A DNA stretch of 64,000 nt from Colletotrichum lupini (GCF_023278565.1 NC_064676.1:496001-560000), one strand, 5' to 3'; positions 13,363-25,595 are shown, counted from the first letter of the stretch. The notes: a model not told the origin generated them from the letters alone. Numbers and translations are program-made.

Positions 13363-14489
13363 ATGGCTACCACAGAGATCCCCAAAACAATGGAAGCAAT
13401 CCGCGTAACATCCTTCAACAACCCCTACGAAATCCAAACAATCCCCGTTCCCTCTCCCACCTCTCTAGCCCCTCACGACCTCCTCGTCAAAATCGCAGTC
13501 GCATCCTACTGCCACACAGACAGCATGGTCTCCTCCGGCATCTTCGCCACATCCCTCCCCTGCACCGCATCCCACGAAGGCTCCGGCACCGTCGTCGCTG
13601 TCGGCTCGGCGTCCGCGTCCTCAGACTTCAACTTCAAAGTAGGCGATAGAGTCATGTGCGGTCTCCCGCTTCACCCGTGCGGCTCCTGCTTCGACTGTAC
13701 TTCTGCACCAGAGACCTTTCGGCAGTATTGCAGCCGCATCGAGGGCCACGTCGGGGTCCATGTGGACGGGTGCTTTGCGGAGTATGTCAAGGTCGACGCG
13801 CGATCTACCGTGCCGATCCCAGATGCCGTCTCGTTCCTCAGTGCCGCGCCGCTGGCGTGTGCTGGACGGACGGTCTGGAGGGGTGTGGTGCAGGCTGGGC
13901 TGAAGGAGGGCCAGTGGCTTGCGATCCTGGGGTCAGGAGGCGGGCTAGGTCATTTGGGGATTCAGATTGCCAAGGCTTTGGGCTTGCGCGTCATTGGCAT
14001 CGATGCGCGGGACGAGGGGTTGGAGTTGACGAGGACGAGCGGCGCGGATGTGGTTCTTGACGCGAGGAAGAAGAAGGAAGATGTTGTGAGGGAAGCGAAG
14101 GATGCTGCGAATGGAGGGGAGGGTGTGTAGCCACGCTCAACTTGTCTGATGCGGATTCGGCTGCGGCTCTAGCTTGTGCGGTGACAAAGATGCATGGGAC
14201 GGTGGTGCAGATTGCGCAGCCTGATGAGGTGAAGATCCCGTTCCAGGAATTGGTATTTCGGGATGTGAGGGTGAAGGGGAGTTTGCTGTGTTCAAGGGAA
14301 GAGAGCGTTGGGTTGATGGAGCATGTTGCGAAGAATGGGATCAAGCTCAAGACGAACGTCTTTCATGGGCTGGACAAGATTCATGAGCTTGTTGAGCTTG
14401 TGCACACGGGGCAGATGAGCGGCAAGGCTGTGATTGTGGTTGACGAGCAGCAGATGAGGGATGAGAAGAAGCTCGGTGCGAAGTTTTGA
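13363..14489 (+). CDS. zinc alcohol dehydrogenase (MDR), with apparent frameshift
   Basis: A medium-chain zinc-dependent alcohol dehydrogenase, oxidising alcohols or reducing aldehydes with NAD(P)(H) in the cytosol. The first frame, 13363-14130, has the catalytic zinc motif SYCHTD, HEGSGTV, the structural-zinc cysteines (PCGSCFDC...YC), a CAGRTVWRGV segment and the Rossmann motif LGSGGGLGHLG. It stops at TAG 14128-14130. The next frame (+1) immediately continues the same protein (ATLNLSDADSAAALACAV... to a TGA at 14487), where homologues typically read GVDATLNLSD. No GT-AG intron restores the phase, so about one base seems lost near 14127-14132. The gene is therefore a recent pseudogene, or the base is a sequence error. 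If intact it would have about 375 residues, near normal for fungal ADH. Confidence 0.85.
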
Positions 14490-14568
14490 TGATTGAATTA
14501 ACGAGATCGCAAATGACCTCGCTCTTAATGCTAATATGTATGATACAAACGCAATACCCATACGTAAA

Positions 14569-15246
14569 TCATGACTCTGCAGAGCGGTTGTGGTTGACCA
14601 CGTCCCTCCTTTCCTTATCCCAGGGGCTTCCACCACGGTTCGTCGGTGTATCAGGCGAGTGGCTCACAATCTTGGTATCGATCGGAGACTGCCTGGGTTT
14701 CTCATTACTCTTGCTGGAACTCGTAAAGAACCCTTGGATCTTGGACCCAATGCCTTCTCCCGAACTGCCACTGCTTCCAGAGGTACTAGGACCGTTACTC
14801 TTCCCGGTCAGTGCCCCCGTCAATGTACTCGACCCAGGTGTCATAGAAGGACCATGCGTCTCAATCGCCCGGGTGTTCGAGTTTGCCCTTCCTGGCCCGC
14901 CTCCAATCTCCCCAGCGTCAGAGGGGAACTTGTCCTTGGGACCCTTGGGAGTATCACGGTCGGCGCTGCTGCCGCCTCGATTGCCGGTGCTCAGCTCCGC
15001 GCCACCGGTGGCACCCGTGTTGGTGCCGATGCCTGCGCCGCCGAGGCCATTGTCGCGTTTCGCGTCGGCGGCTTTCTTGCGCTGCTCTGCGACTGCGTCG
15101 GAAGACGGGCGGGAGTTATCTGCGTTGTTTGCGATTTGTTGGGCAGGGTCGCCTGCGGTTGTAGAGGGCTTGCGGGCGTAGTAGATGCCGCCTCCTAGAA
15201 GGGCTGCTGCGCCCATTAAGGGGACTGCGTAGTTTTGACGGGACAT
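14569..15246 (-). CDS. small N-anchored disordered protein
   Basis: A single exon of 225 residues. The first in-frame ATG is at 15246 (MSRQNYAVPLMGAAALLGGG). Residues ~6-25 form one short hydrophobic segment rich in Gly/Ala, followed by YYARKP, which looks like an N-terminal membrane anchor of the type seen on mitochondrial outer-membrane or ER proteins. The remaining ~190 residues are low-complexity and rich in Gly, Ser, Thr, Asn and Lys/Asp, with an early EQRKKAADAKRD segment similar to fungal mitochondrial-surface proteins. I do not recognise a domain, so function is unknown. It converges with the dehydrogenase gene, with about 80 bp between the stop codons. Confidence 0.72.
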   Translation of the reverse strand: MSRQNYAVPLMGAAALLGGGIYYARKPSTTAGDPAQQIANNADNSRPSSDAVAEQRKKAADAKRDNGLGGAGIGTNTGATGGAELSTGNRGGSSADRDTPKGPKDKFPSDAGEIGGGPGRANSNTRAIETHGPSMTPGSSTLTGALTGKSNGPSTSGSSGSSGEGIGSKIQGFFTSSSKSNEKPRQSPIDTKIVSHSPDTPTNRGGSPWDKERRDVVNHNRSAES

Positions 15247-16050
15247 TGTGTGAAATTTGTTCGATGTGTGAATTGTGAGTTGTGTAGTTGTGGTGATTTG
15301 AGGTAGCAAACTTCCTTCGTAGAAAAATTGATTGGTAGAAGGGTTGGTGGAGGTAAGGCAAGGGAGGTGAGAATGGATTCTGTCCAGCTTGTATCAATGA
15401 GCAAGCTCAGAGCTCAGCTTTGTTTTGCTGAGCTACCTGTGACGAGTCCATGGCATCATCCAAAGACCAGCTCTTTCGCTCCATGGTGTCTCATGCGAGG
15501 CGTAAATCGATGACAGCTTCTCATGTGGGCAATGACATCAGCATATGGTGCGAACGGTCCGCGCTTGCGGAGCTACTAGACATTCCATAACCGATCGGCA
15601 GGGACCAACTTGAATGATGAGGCCATGATTCGTCAATGGGGTTAGTCGCAGCTTAGTCGCGGCCCATTCTCCAGAGAATGAGCTAGTGAGACATTTCCAT
15701 CTGTGAACTGGGGATGAGGCTTGGTTCGAGATGGTGCGGTTGTTCAAGTGGAAGAACTTCTGCTCAAGAGGCGTACTCATGTCCTACGCGACGACAAGCA
15801 ACCCCATGCTCTCTGTGTGGCAAAGATCAGATCAGATCGAATCTGACGCAGTGGACCGGTGCCGATCGTCACATTGCCGGCTCCAAGTGGGCAATCTGCG
15901 GGTTCTTGGCTCCACGCTCCACCCAGGAGCTCCGGTTTCTCTCACGGACCGGCGCGGCATCGGATCGGATCAGAATTCGATGCTCTTATTCAACCAGGCG
16001 CAAGAAAATCATCACATTTTCTCTATCTCTGGGTATCGCCAGTAATCGAC
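15247..16050. other. intergenic
   Basis: Promoter and leader of the minus-strand anchored protein, and the 3' flank of the next minus-strand gene. No further feature supported. Confidence 0.45.
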
Positions 16051-17050
16051 TCAGGCCCCTCTCTTCAACCCGACACCCTGCTCCTCCATCCAACTCTTCC
16101 TCATTCCCAGTCGTCTCCTCAACACCATACACCCAGCCCCCGCAACTGAAGCCGCGAAACAAAGCGCCTGCAAAATCACAAAGCCCGTCCCAAACCGCCC
16201 ATTGACATCCCCCTCCAGACCCCTCGGCCGGTTAACGTATTCCTTCAGCAGCATCCCGTTCCCTCCCAACGTAAACGCCGGCAAAAACGCCGCAGCCGGC
16301 AACATAAACCAGCACCACCCGCGATACCGATCCCAAAACACCGGCGGCAACGCCTCAATCTCCGCCCTCGTCCCGCGCGGACACGGACACACGCGCTTGA
16401 TACATGAGAAGTAGCACTGGCATCGCAGCCAGCTCGGCCGCACGGCGATGAGCAGCTCCGTGACGAAGAGGTAGGATACCACGACGAGCGCATATACGAG
16501 GGCGATGTTGGCTGTCGCGGTGGGGAGGATGAGCCACGAGTTGCGAAAGGCGCTGAGGAAGGGGTTGTTCTGGCAGGCGTCTTGGGCGAAGTGGTAGCAT
16601 GCCCATTCGGACTCTGGGAGGCGGAGGGCGTGGGCGACGGCGCCGAAATCGTAGGGGAGGTGAGGGGATGAGTCGAGAGTGCCTGCGAGGGATTTGGATG
16701 GGTAGGTATAGGCGAAGGAGGCGGCGAATTGGTGCAATGTTACGAGGTAGGTGTTTGGGTTCGTTTGCGATGCGATGATGCCGTCGAACTGTGGGTTCGT
16801 GAGGGTCAGTCTACGTTGAAGAGCTCGCGATGATCGAGGAGAGCCTTCTGCTTACCTCCACTATAGCGAGGCTCGACAGCCCAAGACGTTGGGCACCGTT
16901 GCTGTCGCGGATTACCCAGGTGCCGGCCGTAAGAGTCAAGATCTGGACGAGAGCGACGAAGAGGGCGAAAATGAACGCCAAGACGAGCAGCAACGGGCGC
17001 ATGAGATGCCGCCGACCAGGTGAGACTGGCTCTGATGGTGAATGATCCAT
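16051..17050 (-). CDS. four-helix membrane protein, SUR7/claudin-like layout
   Basis: Two exons, 17050-16856 and 16788-16051, joined across a 67-bp intron (GTAAGC donor, CTGAC branch, CAG acceptor), give 310 residues. The first helix (LLLVLAFIFALFVALVQILTL) follows a short basic N-terminus and is followed by an extracellular loop of about 95 residues. Three more helices follow: TANIALVYALVVVSYLFVTELL, WCWFMLPAAAFLPAFTLGG and a last one around VILQALCFAASVAGAGCMVL. A Cys-rich cytosolic loop (CQCYFSCIKRVCPCP) lies between helices 2 and 3. The one-plus-three layout resembles fungal SUR7/PalI-type plasma-membrane proteins, but the diagnostic claudin-like motif is not clear, so the family is a suggestion only. 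ATG at 17050 is the first in-frame Met. Confidence 0.78.
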
Positions 17051-18533
17051 TTCGGTGACTTTTTTACCCTCAGTCGTGGACGATCCCAATTGTCAAGCCT
17101 CTATTTCGCTGCCTGCGATGTCGTTGATGCAAAAGCCATCAACACTTGAAACCCCAGCGTTTACGACGCAGACGAAACTGTGAAGGCGCCGGTAGAACTA
17201 ATAGTTTTAGCCTCAAAGGATACGGGTGATCTTAACTGATCATCTTTTGTTTGGTAGGGTCTCAGTCAGCTTCAGCTCGGGGGCTGTGCTGTGCTGCAGC
17301 GGCGGAGTTCCTCGCGTCCTAAAAATGGTCATCCCAAACAAGCGTCGGGAAGGATTCTTACTTTATTGGCCAAGTTCAACCATGCGGGTTGTATCACCAT
17401 CTGTTCGAGGTGATCATGGCGCCTTCAATCAAATAGATCAAGATGTAAGTTGTGTATAAGCAGGCTCATAAGACTTGATCATCATGATCAAGATGAATGA
17501 TTCGTCGCGATGTCCATGTGCGAGTGGTTCCCGCCACCGTTTTGGAGACCTCCCTGCCATTGCGCTGAGCGACCTAAATCGCCTCATTGCGGAGATCCGC
17601 TTTAGCATGTCAATGCCGCTTACATTGACTCACAAAATATGAATGGTGTTTGCCTCCCCCTCACGGATGAACTTCCCACGGCCTCGTGTTCACTCATAAA
17701 ATTGATTCTACGCAACATTCAGACGACGTAGAATACCAAAAAGTTGGAATTTCATCAATACCTCGCGAGGCTTTTCAAAGTAGCACCTGTTGCTACAGCT
17801 GGGCTGCTCTCGCCAGTAAGGATCTCAATTGTCGGAACGATTCATGAGTACTTACCCAACGACGATGTATCCCGCCTCAAACGAAATATGCCCAGTCGTA
17901 TCTTCTATATAATAGATCAAAATGGCTTGAGTTGTCATTAACACTTGAAGAACGGCTGGTACATTTTGCGCCAATAGAGCCATTGAACGGGGACAGGTGA
18001 GTCGTCCGGGCAGCTGTACCTTGAACCTGGTGGAGCTTTCATTTAAGCTTACTGCCAATGCGGGAACTTACAACAGGCTAAGATAGGCGTCATCCATGTG
18101 AGTTTCACAGCGTTCAATGCCTGCTAGATTGAAGCACGCCTCATGTTCGAGACTTCCTATCAATCTCGAAATGAGATGAGCATTCTCGCGATATAGCGGT
18201 ATAGATAATTGGCTTTCAAGGTGTATGGTGACGCCGGCTCAATGCAGATGTAATCGCTTACAAGAAAACACACGCTCTCATTTGACATCACGATGAACGC
18301 CCCCAGCTCGTGATCTCCTATGCTACCTCAACGGCCCTCATCAAGAGCAAGACGTGTCGAAATAGAGCTTAAGATTTTCAAGAAGACGGAAATGTGTTTA
18401 TTACAAGGGTTTCAATGGATATCTCGTCTCAAACAACATCCTTTTTGCCGCTCACCAGGGCGGCCGCGGAAGTTCCCCTTTACCATCTACCGGCCAATCA
18501 TTACATAACTCCTTAGAGCTACGAGAAAGACTC
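17051..18533. other. intergenic with a possible decayed minus-strand gene
   Basis: No intact gene. On the minus strand near 17870-17930 and again near 17420-17450 two short stretches share a TTGATCTATT core and a hydrophobic reading (AILIYYIE / YILIYLIE). This could be a relic of a membrane-protein gene duplicated or broken up. Confidence 0.3.
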
Positions 18534-20641
18534 TCACGACGTCTTCCACTTCTCAAAAGACTTGAACACCGCCAACCCACAAACACCCGCCGTCCACCAC
18601 CCGTCCCTCTCCAACGGCACACTCGGCCCAACATAGACCTGCCGCGGATGAACCAGCGCCATCTTCGCCAGATCCAGCAGCTTGACAGAGTTCCGTGACA
18701 ACAACGCCCAAACATCGTCGAACAAGACCGCACCGAGCACCCTCACAGTGCCGTCGAACTTCCAGTCCCGCCTCATCGTCGGTCTTCCAGCTGCATCTCG
18801 AGACGGCCTCCTCTCCCTCGTGGACGGCTCCCTGTCCTCCCTATCCTCGTCATCCGGCTTGGCTAGCAAGACAAAAGAACCCAGGTCGCCGTGGGGAATA
18901 ATTGGTTCCGCGTCATCTTTGACTAGGTGCAAGTATGAATCGATGGACGCCTTATCCGCGACCAGAAAGACGCCTCCGCTGAGAGTCATGAAGCCCTCGC
19001 ACGCCGGAGACTTGCTATACCCCTGATAATGTCTGTCCACTTGTTAGCAATCCAAGCTCACACCATACTCCCAATCAGCGGGGTAACTCACCTCTTCGCT
19101 GCCTCGACGTCGCCCTCGGGAATCCCATGCTCCCGCCCATCAATCCATCTCACCTTGCACATGGGCTTCACATCACCAGCCCCATCAACACCCTCTCCCC
19201 ACGCCGTAACATCATCCTTGAACTTCCCAAGAAACGCCTTCCACTCCTCATCAGAATGCTCATACGACACACGATACCCAATATAACCCCAAACCCTGAA
19301 CGGTCGATGAGTCGCCGTCTGCACAATCCCCTTCACACCAGCAATCCACGGCTCATCACCCACCTCCGGCACCGCCCCTCGCAACTCCCTCCTCGCCTGC
19401 TCATACTCCCTCATCTGCGCCCGACACGTTGCCTCCAAACCCCTCGGATCAGACAAGGCCGGCACCTCCCTCCCCAGCCTGACATTCTCCATCGCGCGTT
19501 GAACCTGCGCCGACCGACTGAGATACCGGCACCGAATCCCGTAGATCCTGGAGCGGAGCCGCATATCATACGGATACGCCGTCATCGGCTCCCGCCCGTC
19601 ATACCCGTTCCAATTATCCCTCAGCCTCGGCGCCGCAGAGGTAAGAGTGCGGAGGGTATACCCCCACAACGGCACCATAATCTTCGTATCCGCCTTGTTC
19701 GTTATCTCGGTGAGGTCGTGAAACCGGTCCAGGATCTCCATTTGCGCCGCAGACGCCGGGCCATCGGACACGGGTGTGGTCTGACGCAGCTGGAGCAGAA
19801 GAGCCTCTTTCAGCTCCCCTATCCGCGCCATTACCCACGCGTGCGCTCTTGCCGCTATCGTACTGAAAAAGTCTACGATATACTCCTCCCACAGCGCCGT
19901 CACGCTCACCGGACCCCCGCGCCCTTTTTCCCTTCTATACGCATTCAGAGCCTTCTCAAAGTCGTGACACGCATTCCAGACACCGTTACACCCCTTCCGC
20001 ATCCTCTCCTCATTATGCGGGAGGTTAAGATACTCGAATGCATCTACTACAGCACATAGATGCTGACACGCGCGCTGAATGTTATCCAGCTCATGCAGAC
20101 CCTTCTGGCGCCACCTCGCAATCGACATGGGCGGCGCGCCGCAGAGCAGACGGGTCTTAATGTGGTGCAGGTCGCGATCGCACTCCGTGCTCGTCGAGGT
20201 GACGATGGAGAGCATGTCGCCGAAGCCCGAGACGGTGGTCATGGCTCTGTTCATGAAGGAGTCTGCGCGGATGGAGCAGGCGTTGTAGGGCGCCGGGGCC
20301 CAGTCGTTGTAAGGGCGTGCGCAGAGCGTCTTTTCGTCTTCGTCTTCTGGCGGTGGGAGTGATCGCGTTGCGGGTTTGCCGCTGAAGAGGTGGCCTGTTC
20401 CCATGAGGAGGAAAGAGAATTTGACTACGAGGTCTAGAGGGAGGGCGTTGACGTCGCCTAGAAGATGGAGAGGTGAGTAATGGTGTTGTTAATGTTTGGT
20501 TCTGGGAGACGATTGTAAGGACATTGTCACAATTCATCAGTAGCACCTACCAATCATGACGAGATGGGGATGTAAGTAATTAGGGTTGACGACGTCTATC
20601 CCCCTCGGGATGTTCATCGTTTCTGCGGAACGCCGAGACAT
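18534..20641 (-). CDS. large conserved fungal protein of unknown function
   Basis: Three exons, 20641-20551, 20457-19092 and 19032-18534, give 651 residues in continuous phase. The small first exon starts MSRRSAETMNIPRGIDVVN and ends MI, joined to GDVNALPLDLVVKFSFLLMG at a GTAGGT...CTAG junction. The last intron (59 bp) has a CTAAC branch and ends at CAG 19035-19033. No signal peptide or confident membrane helix. The central ~330 residues are Arg/Leu-rich and helical-looking (many LR, RA and E/R pairs). The C-terminal third has an acidic, Arg-rich low-complexity patch (DDEDREDREPSTRERR) before an aromatic end (ERDGWWTAGVCGLAVF). I recognise no family. The coding region is GC-rich with consistent codon use, supporting a real gene. 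Confidence 0.78.
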
Positions 20642-21905
20642 GTTGACGACTTGTTTCAGTGGCGCTCAGTGAAATGAAGCAAAAGCGAATCGTAATTGAA
20701 AAGTAAGCGAAGAAAAGAGCGAAAATAGCGTCAAAGACACTCACTTTATAACCGTCAGCGACGTCCAACACGTCCAACACCAACACCAAATGTCGGACGT
20801 TGGAACGAGAATCCTACAAGCCCCGCCATTTCTGCCTGCTGAAGCCCTGTCGCCCCCGCCGAATGAGCGAGGTCAATTGAGACAGGGGCAAGCCGGGGCG
20901 TCGGGAGGGAGAGGCATCTTAGTGGCCCCGGTAGCTTGGAATGTGTGCTTAAGCGGCCCTAAACGGGCATCGCTGCCTGGATGAGAGGCCGGGGCGGAGG
21001 ATCTAGATTTCGGGAATAATCCGATGTTATTTGTGTGTGAGTGTGGTTGCGAGAGGCTAATGAGTGAGGCGAGAGATGTTTCTTATTGGACATAGACGTG
21101 AGTGTGTGAGCGTAGTTAAAGTAACGAATAGCATCGTCAGAGTCCACTACATCTGACCAGGAATTGTCCTATACGCTGAAGAAGGGCATCTCATTGTCCT
21201 GAGAAACCTGCATAATCACAGTCATCCAGTTCTGTTTTTGGGACACCGCTGTTTGCTGTTGGCAAAGTTCAGCTCTTAAAAAGCGGCGTTCAAAATCCGC
21301 CACAGCTCTGTTTCCCTAATCCTCAGAGCTGCTTTAACTTGGGGACTGTTAGAGCGACGGCAACCACCTCAACTTGGTGGCGGGGCCGTGAAGATTTCCA
21401 AAAAATATATGAGACGAGGGAAAGTGTCTAAGTAAACGAAGTGAACTCAATCGAGGGTGTTGTCGACCCGATGTTCCATACGGGTGTTGGGGAGTCTTCG
21501 GTTTTGAATAAGCATGAAGGCAAATGAATCACATAGTCAGACTCGTATGTCTCCAAACAATGCGTAGGTGCTGATCTGTCGTCCCGTCGCGAGAACAGCC
21601 GTAGCATACAAATGTCTATAAGTCATCATAAACCCCGGCCTAGTGTAGAATTGATTTCGATTATATTGATTTGCAGTAATTGCATAGTAACGCTCTCTAG
21701 AGTATTGTCTCTCGAAAGCTCTTCAAGGAACCGACTGAAGCGGGTCGAGAGCTTCCATAACCCATCCCTACATGAACTCCAGCGCTACAATAAACACAGT
21801 AAACCACAATAGGTATATCCTGACATACAAGATGGTAACGGGTACACATCGCTGGTTGATGTCGCAAAAAGACGAGGTCAATAACACTCTTATAAACCCC
21901 CCTCG
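20642..21905. other. intergenic
   Basis: Promoter of the minus-strand unknown gene, then about 1 kb with no supported feature before the 3' end of the next minus-strand gene. Confidence 0.45.
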
Positions 21906-23030
21906 TCACCTAAGAGGCCATCCTTCCTTCTCCCGGTATAGTGGCGGGCCCGGCATGTCGCCCTCCATCTCAAACACCTCGTTGGTATCGGGCAACTCCT
22001 GAGGCCTCTCCATCGTCTCCATCTCCATCACCGTCGTCGAGTCAAGCTGTGCCGTCGTCGTCGGTGACCGCAGCGAGTGCAGCGCCTCGTCACCCACGAC
22101 CGTAGTGCCCGTTCCCGGCCTCGCGGTGCTGGGTGACATGATGTCCAGAGACGACTTCCCCACCGGCGCTTTATGTGCCATCGTCGGCGCCACCGAGTCC
22201 GATTTCGAGTCGCTGTCTGCGCTACCGCCGTTCTCGCCCGCTGCTGCTATCTTTTGTGCGTGCCGTCTCTTGCGTCGTCGCCAGAGGAGGATGAATGCCA
22301 GCAGCGCCAGCACGAGCGTCCCCGCCACCGACCCAACCGCGATCGCAATCGTCGTGCCAACTGAAATACCCCCTCCCCCTCCGTCCGATGACCCGGTGTC
22401 CGATCCGGCTGGTGTACTCGTCGCCGTCGCCGTCGCAATCGAATTACTCCCCGTCTGCGCCCCCGTCGTCGCAACCGTCTCCCCTCCGCTTCCCGTAGCC
22501 GTGGCCCCTGTATACGTCGCCCCCGGCACCGTCGGATCCGTCTCCAAAATACTCAAATCCGAACTCGCCCACCGCACCTGCACCGCATATACCAGCGCCA
22601 GCTGCGAGGTCGGCTGATTATCGCTATTATAAAACGACGTCGTCGGGATCGTGGAGATGCACTTGCTGTATCCGTAGCTCTTGGTGTCGGTATAACAGAC
22701 GTACCCCGTCGGGCAGCACAGCCGCGGGGTCTCGCCGACCGTGACGGGCCCGCCCATGCCGACGGCGCCGTCCTTTGAGGTTGCGAGCGAGGTCGGGAAC
22801 GCGCAGCCTTCGGTATAGCCTGATGGGCAGATGCCGGGGGAGTAGTAGCCCCAGCTGTAGTCGTTGACCTGGTGCCATGATGTGGGCATGCATACTACGC
22901 TCGAGAGGGGCGGCGTGATTGTGTTTGTCCAGTAGAGGGAGTTGCAAAAGTCAGGCGTCGCGAAGACGGTCGTTAGAGGCGCCGCGCCTCGTTGGGTTGT
23001 CATTGGATTCGGATCGGACGTCGTCGTCAT
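21906..23030 (-). CDS. single-pass membrane protein with Cys-containing ectodomain
   Basis: A single exon of 374 residues, with the first ATG at 23030. The N-terminal ~190 residues contain spaced cysteines (DFCNSLYW, VVCMPTSW, GICPSGYTEGC, LCCPTGYVCY, SKCIS) and aromatic residues, as in many fungal surface proteins. A Thr/Ser/Gly-rich stalk (GSGGETVATTGAQTGS and onwards) leads to one hydrophobic segment (TIAIAVGSVAGTLVLALLAF) directly followed by WRRRKRRH, a strong stop-transfer signal. The ~120-residue cytosolic tail is Ser/Thr/Glu-rich. This resembles sensor-like or wall-anchored proteins of filamentous ascomycetes. No signal peptide follows the ATG, so insertion as a type-III protein or a missed upstream exon is possible. 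Specific function unknown. Confidence 0.8.
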   Translation of the reverse strand: MTTTSDPNPMTTQRGAAPLTTVFATPDFCNSLYWTNTITPPLSSVVCMPTSWHQVNDYSWGYYSPGICPSGYTEGCAFPTSLATSKDGAVGMGGPVTVGETPRLCCPTGYVCYTDTKSYGYSKCISTIPTTSFYNSDNQPTSQLALVYAVQVRWASSDLSILETDPTVPGATYTGATATGSGGETVATTGAQTGSNSIATATATSTPAGSDTGSSDGGGGGISVGTTIAIAVGSVAGTLVLALLAFILLWRRRKRRHAQKIAAAGENGGSADSDSKSDSVAPTMAHKAPVGKSSLDIMSPSTARPGTGTTVVGDEALHSLRSPTTTAQLDSTTVMEMETMERPQELPDTNEVFEMEGDMPGPPLYREKEGWPLR

Positions 23031-25595
23031 TTGGAGTGCTGTGTTCTGTATGTACTTTGGGTAGGGAAATATTGGCCTCTCCCCCACGCGCTGCTGGGAA
23101 TGACAGCGGACCGATTACTGCTGCTCTTCTTGCCCCGACGAGAAGATGAAACTAAGAATCAATTCAAGTCAAGGGTGTCTCGAATGTGTCTTCTGGTTCT
23201 TTCGTATCCTTTTTCGAAGTTCGACCCCCTTTACTCCATATTCTGCCTTACAGATCGCAAAACGATTGCAGAACCGTGGTCTTGGCCTCGTGGGATGGTC
23301 CCGTAACTGTTCCCCCAAAATCCCCGATATCGAAGGGTCCGTTGGGGCAGCGTGAGCAACGTGTAGTGGGCCGCCCGGTGGGATATCAGCAGTCCAGTCT
23401 CGAAGAACGCGGGCGGGAGATCTTCCAAGACGCAATACACGTAAAATTTCGATCAACGTTGAAGAAGAGTCCAAGTTTGACCGAATAGGTAGGGCAGTAA
23501 AGTTAAGATGGTAAATTGGCAGGAAAACAGGAGCACAGAGTTCCCAAAGAGTAAAAAGCACTGGACACAACACTTCTTGGACAGACTTCCCAGCTATCCG
23601 ATGGCCGGGGACACCAAGGGTTTCGGGACGGGGACCATCCCACTCCCTCCTTGCTAACAGGACTGCAGTCTACAATACTGTTAGTGGGCTAGTCCGCGGA
23701 CAGCAGAGACGGTCTGAAGCAAGAAAGGAAAAAATGGTCCAATTCCATTCCTTGGTCTTTGGGAGGCCTTCCTCTCTGGGCGGGCGCGCGCTCCGAGCGC
23801 GAGTCATAATCGGGGGCGATCAGGGGACGGCTCCACCGCCGTCATAAGTGTCGTAATAATGTTCTGGATTCCCAGTCATCCCCAGTGTTGTGCACTCTTG
23901 TCCGTGTCAAACTGGCAGTGTCTTGTCCCTCTGGTGCTAGCCGAAATAAAGACTCGAGGTGCCGCTAACCGCTAGTTGCCCGCGCTTGTTGTGCGAGTTA
24001 CTTAGTTGACTTGCTTGCAAATGGTTCAGATCTGCAAGAGAATGCGATGGATACGAGGTTTTCCGCGTCGTGGTCAGTGGTTTGATTTTCTGCCCTCTCT
24101 GGAGTCTCTGATGGTCAGTTTACCACCTACCTATCTGTGCCATTTACCCGAGACAGCGAAGAATGGCAGCATACTTGACGTCAGGTGGCGTATGAACCGC
24201 TGTCTAGTGTCTAGTGTATCAATTGGCACAAGAACGGTCCTTGACCGATAGCAACGTCGGCCACCGTGCCGAGAATCACTAATCCGCAGGCAGGTTCATC
24301 AACTTTACCAAGATTTAGCCAATTGGCCGACTACAGAAACTGGATCGTGGTCGTAGGCGTGGTAGGCACGTGAAATTCAATGTAACGTTAATAAAACGCT
24401 AACAGATGAAGACCACCCTTCATCCCAGCTGGTTTCTGGTTTCTCTGCTCAGGTTACCCCGTCGGCCTTTTGTGATTTCTCCAACAATGCCGTTTTATTC
24501 TTTTCAGTGGAATAGTCGCCAATGAGTACTTGTGAAGGTGTCAACTGATGGCTGGAGAAATCCGGAAATATGGGAAAATCCCAAACGTGGCTAAGCGGCC
24601 AAGCCAAAAAGCAACCGATATGATGCCATGCCCGGGCCCGCGAGCGGGCTCGAATTCCAGGCCGGGCCCGACTTGCGCTTCGCCAGCTCGCGTAAAGAAT
24701 AATCCCACGACTCCGGAAGCGAGTAATTCATAATAACAGCCGCACTTATGACATCCATAGAGAGTGGGAATACCGCATGCACGGCACGCTCCTATATGAA
24801 CCCGTGTGACCCTCTTCCCGTCGCAGAATCGCAGCCACGCCCAGGATATGCAAGGCACGCCAAACTTCAGAGGCTATTGAACTCTGTCCCCTTCTCCGTG
24901 GATCATCCAATCATTACTTTTGACACCCATCTGTCAACTCAATTGGGAAGAACAGAGTGGATGGCTTTCTCAGGAGGTGGGGGGGCCAACCAGGCCAGGC
25001 CGAGCTCAGCTTGACTTTTCCTTTCTGTCTCAGTGTTTCTCTGCCCACTTTCCGGAGGGGCGCAGCAGGTAATCCCTGAGACTTTTTTCACAATGGAGTT
25101 TTGCGGATGGAGATTCTGGCATTCTGCACAGCCGCCATTGAGACTAGCTCGGCTTTTTCTCCCGCGGCTTTCTCAAATTCTGCTGCTCTTCTCCATCGGC
25201 ATCCCTGGTGGCCTAGGCTGGCACAACTGGCTGGACCTTGCTGGAGTACTGCGGCTGTGGACAAGTTGGACATGGCAAACCTGCAAGGCTGGGCCAATTC
25301 CATTTTCGATGAAATGGATGATGGAGCAGAACAGAAGCTGTCCTTGTCTTGGCTTTCATGCGGCAGCGTGTAACAAGCGACCAGTGGGTGAGTGGGAGGG
25401 TGGGATGTGCACGCAAATGGGCAGCCCTACCAGGCGAAACCTACCGTCTCCAGACGAAATGGCAGAGAGAACTTTCAACAAAGTTACACCCGCCAGAACA
25501 GGGAAAGCAAGAAGGTAAAAATGTTTGGAAAGATGCGTTGTCGAATCGACAAGAACTAAATTTCGATCCATAGGGCCCCTCACAAACAACAGCAA
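23031..25595. other. gene-poor region
   Basis: 2.6 kb without a supported gene. Short GC-rich palindromic tracts (around 23780-23810 and 24635-24670) are seen. A plus-strand ORF of 161 codons at 25033-25518 lacks motifs and coding-like composition. Confidence 0.45.

Noticed and set aside
14081..14132. Intron to explain the dehydrogenase frame change
   Set aside because: Candidate GTGAGG...GTGTAG removes conserved sequence and leaves the wrong phase.
14486..15181. 231-codon plus-strand ORF
   Set aside because: Antisense to the anchored disordered protein, which has an ATG, membrane anchor and coherent composition.
19127..20059. 310-codon plus-strand ORF
   Set aside because: Antisense shadow of the 651-residue minus-strand gene; its Pro/Arg/His-rich composition is typical of antisense frames in GC-rich coding DNA.
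25033..25518. 161-codon plus-strand ORF
   Set aside because: No ATG-led domain, no motifs, biased Trp/Cys content as in chance frames, and no splice continuation.
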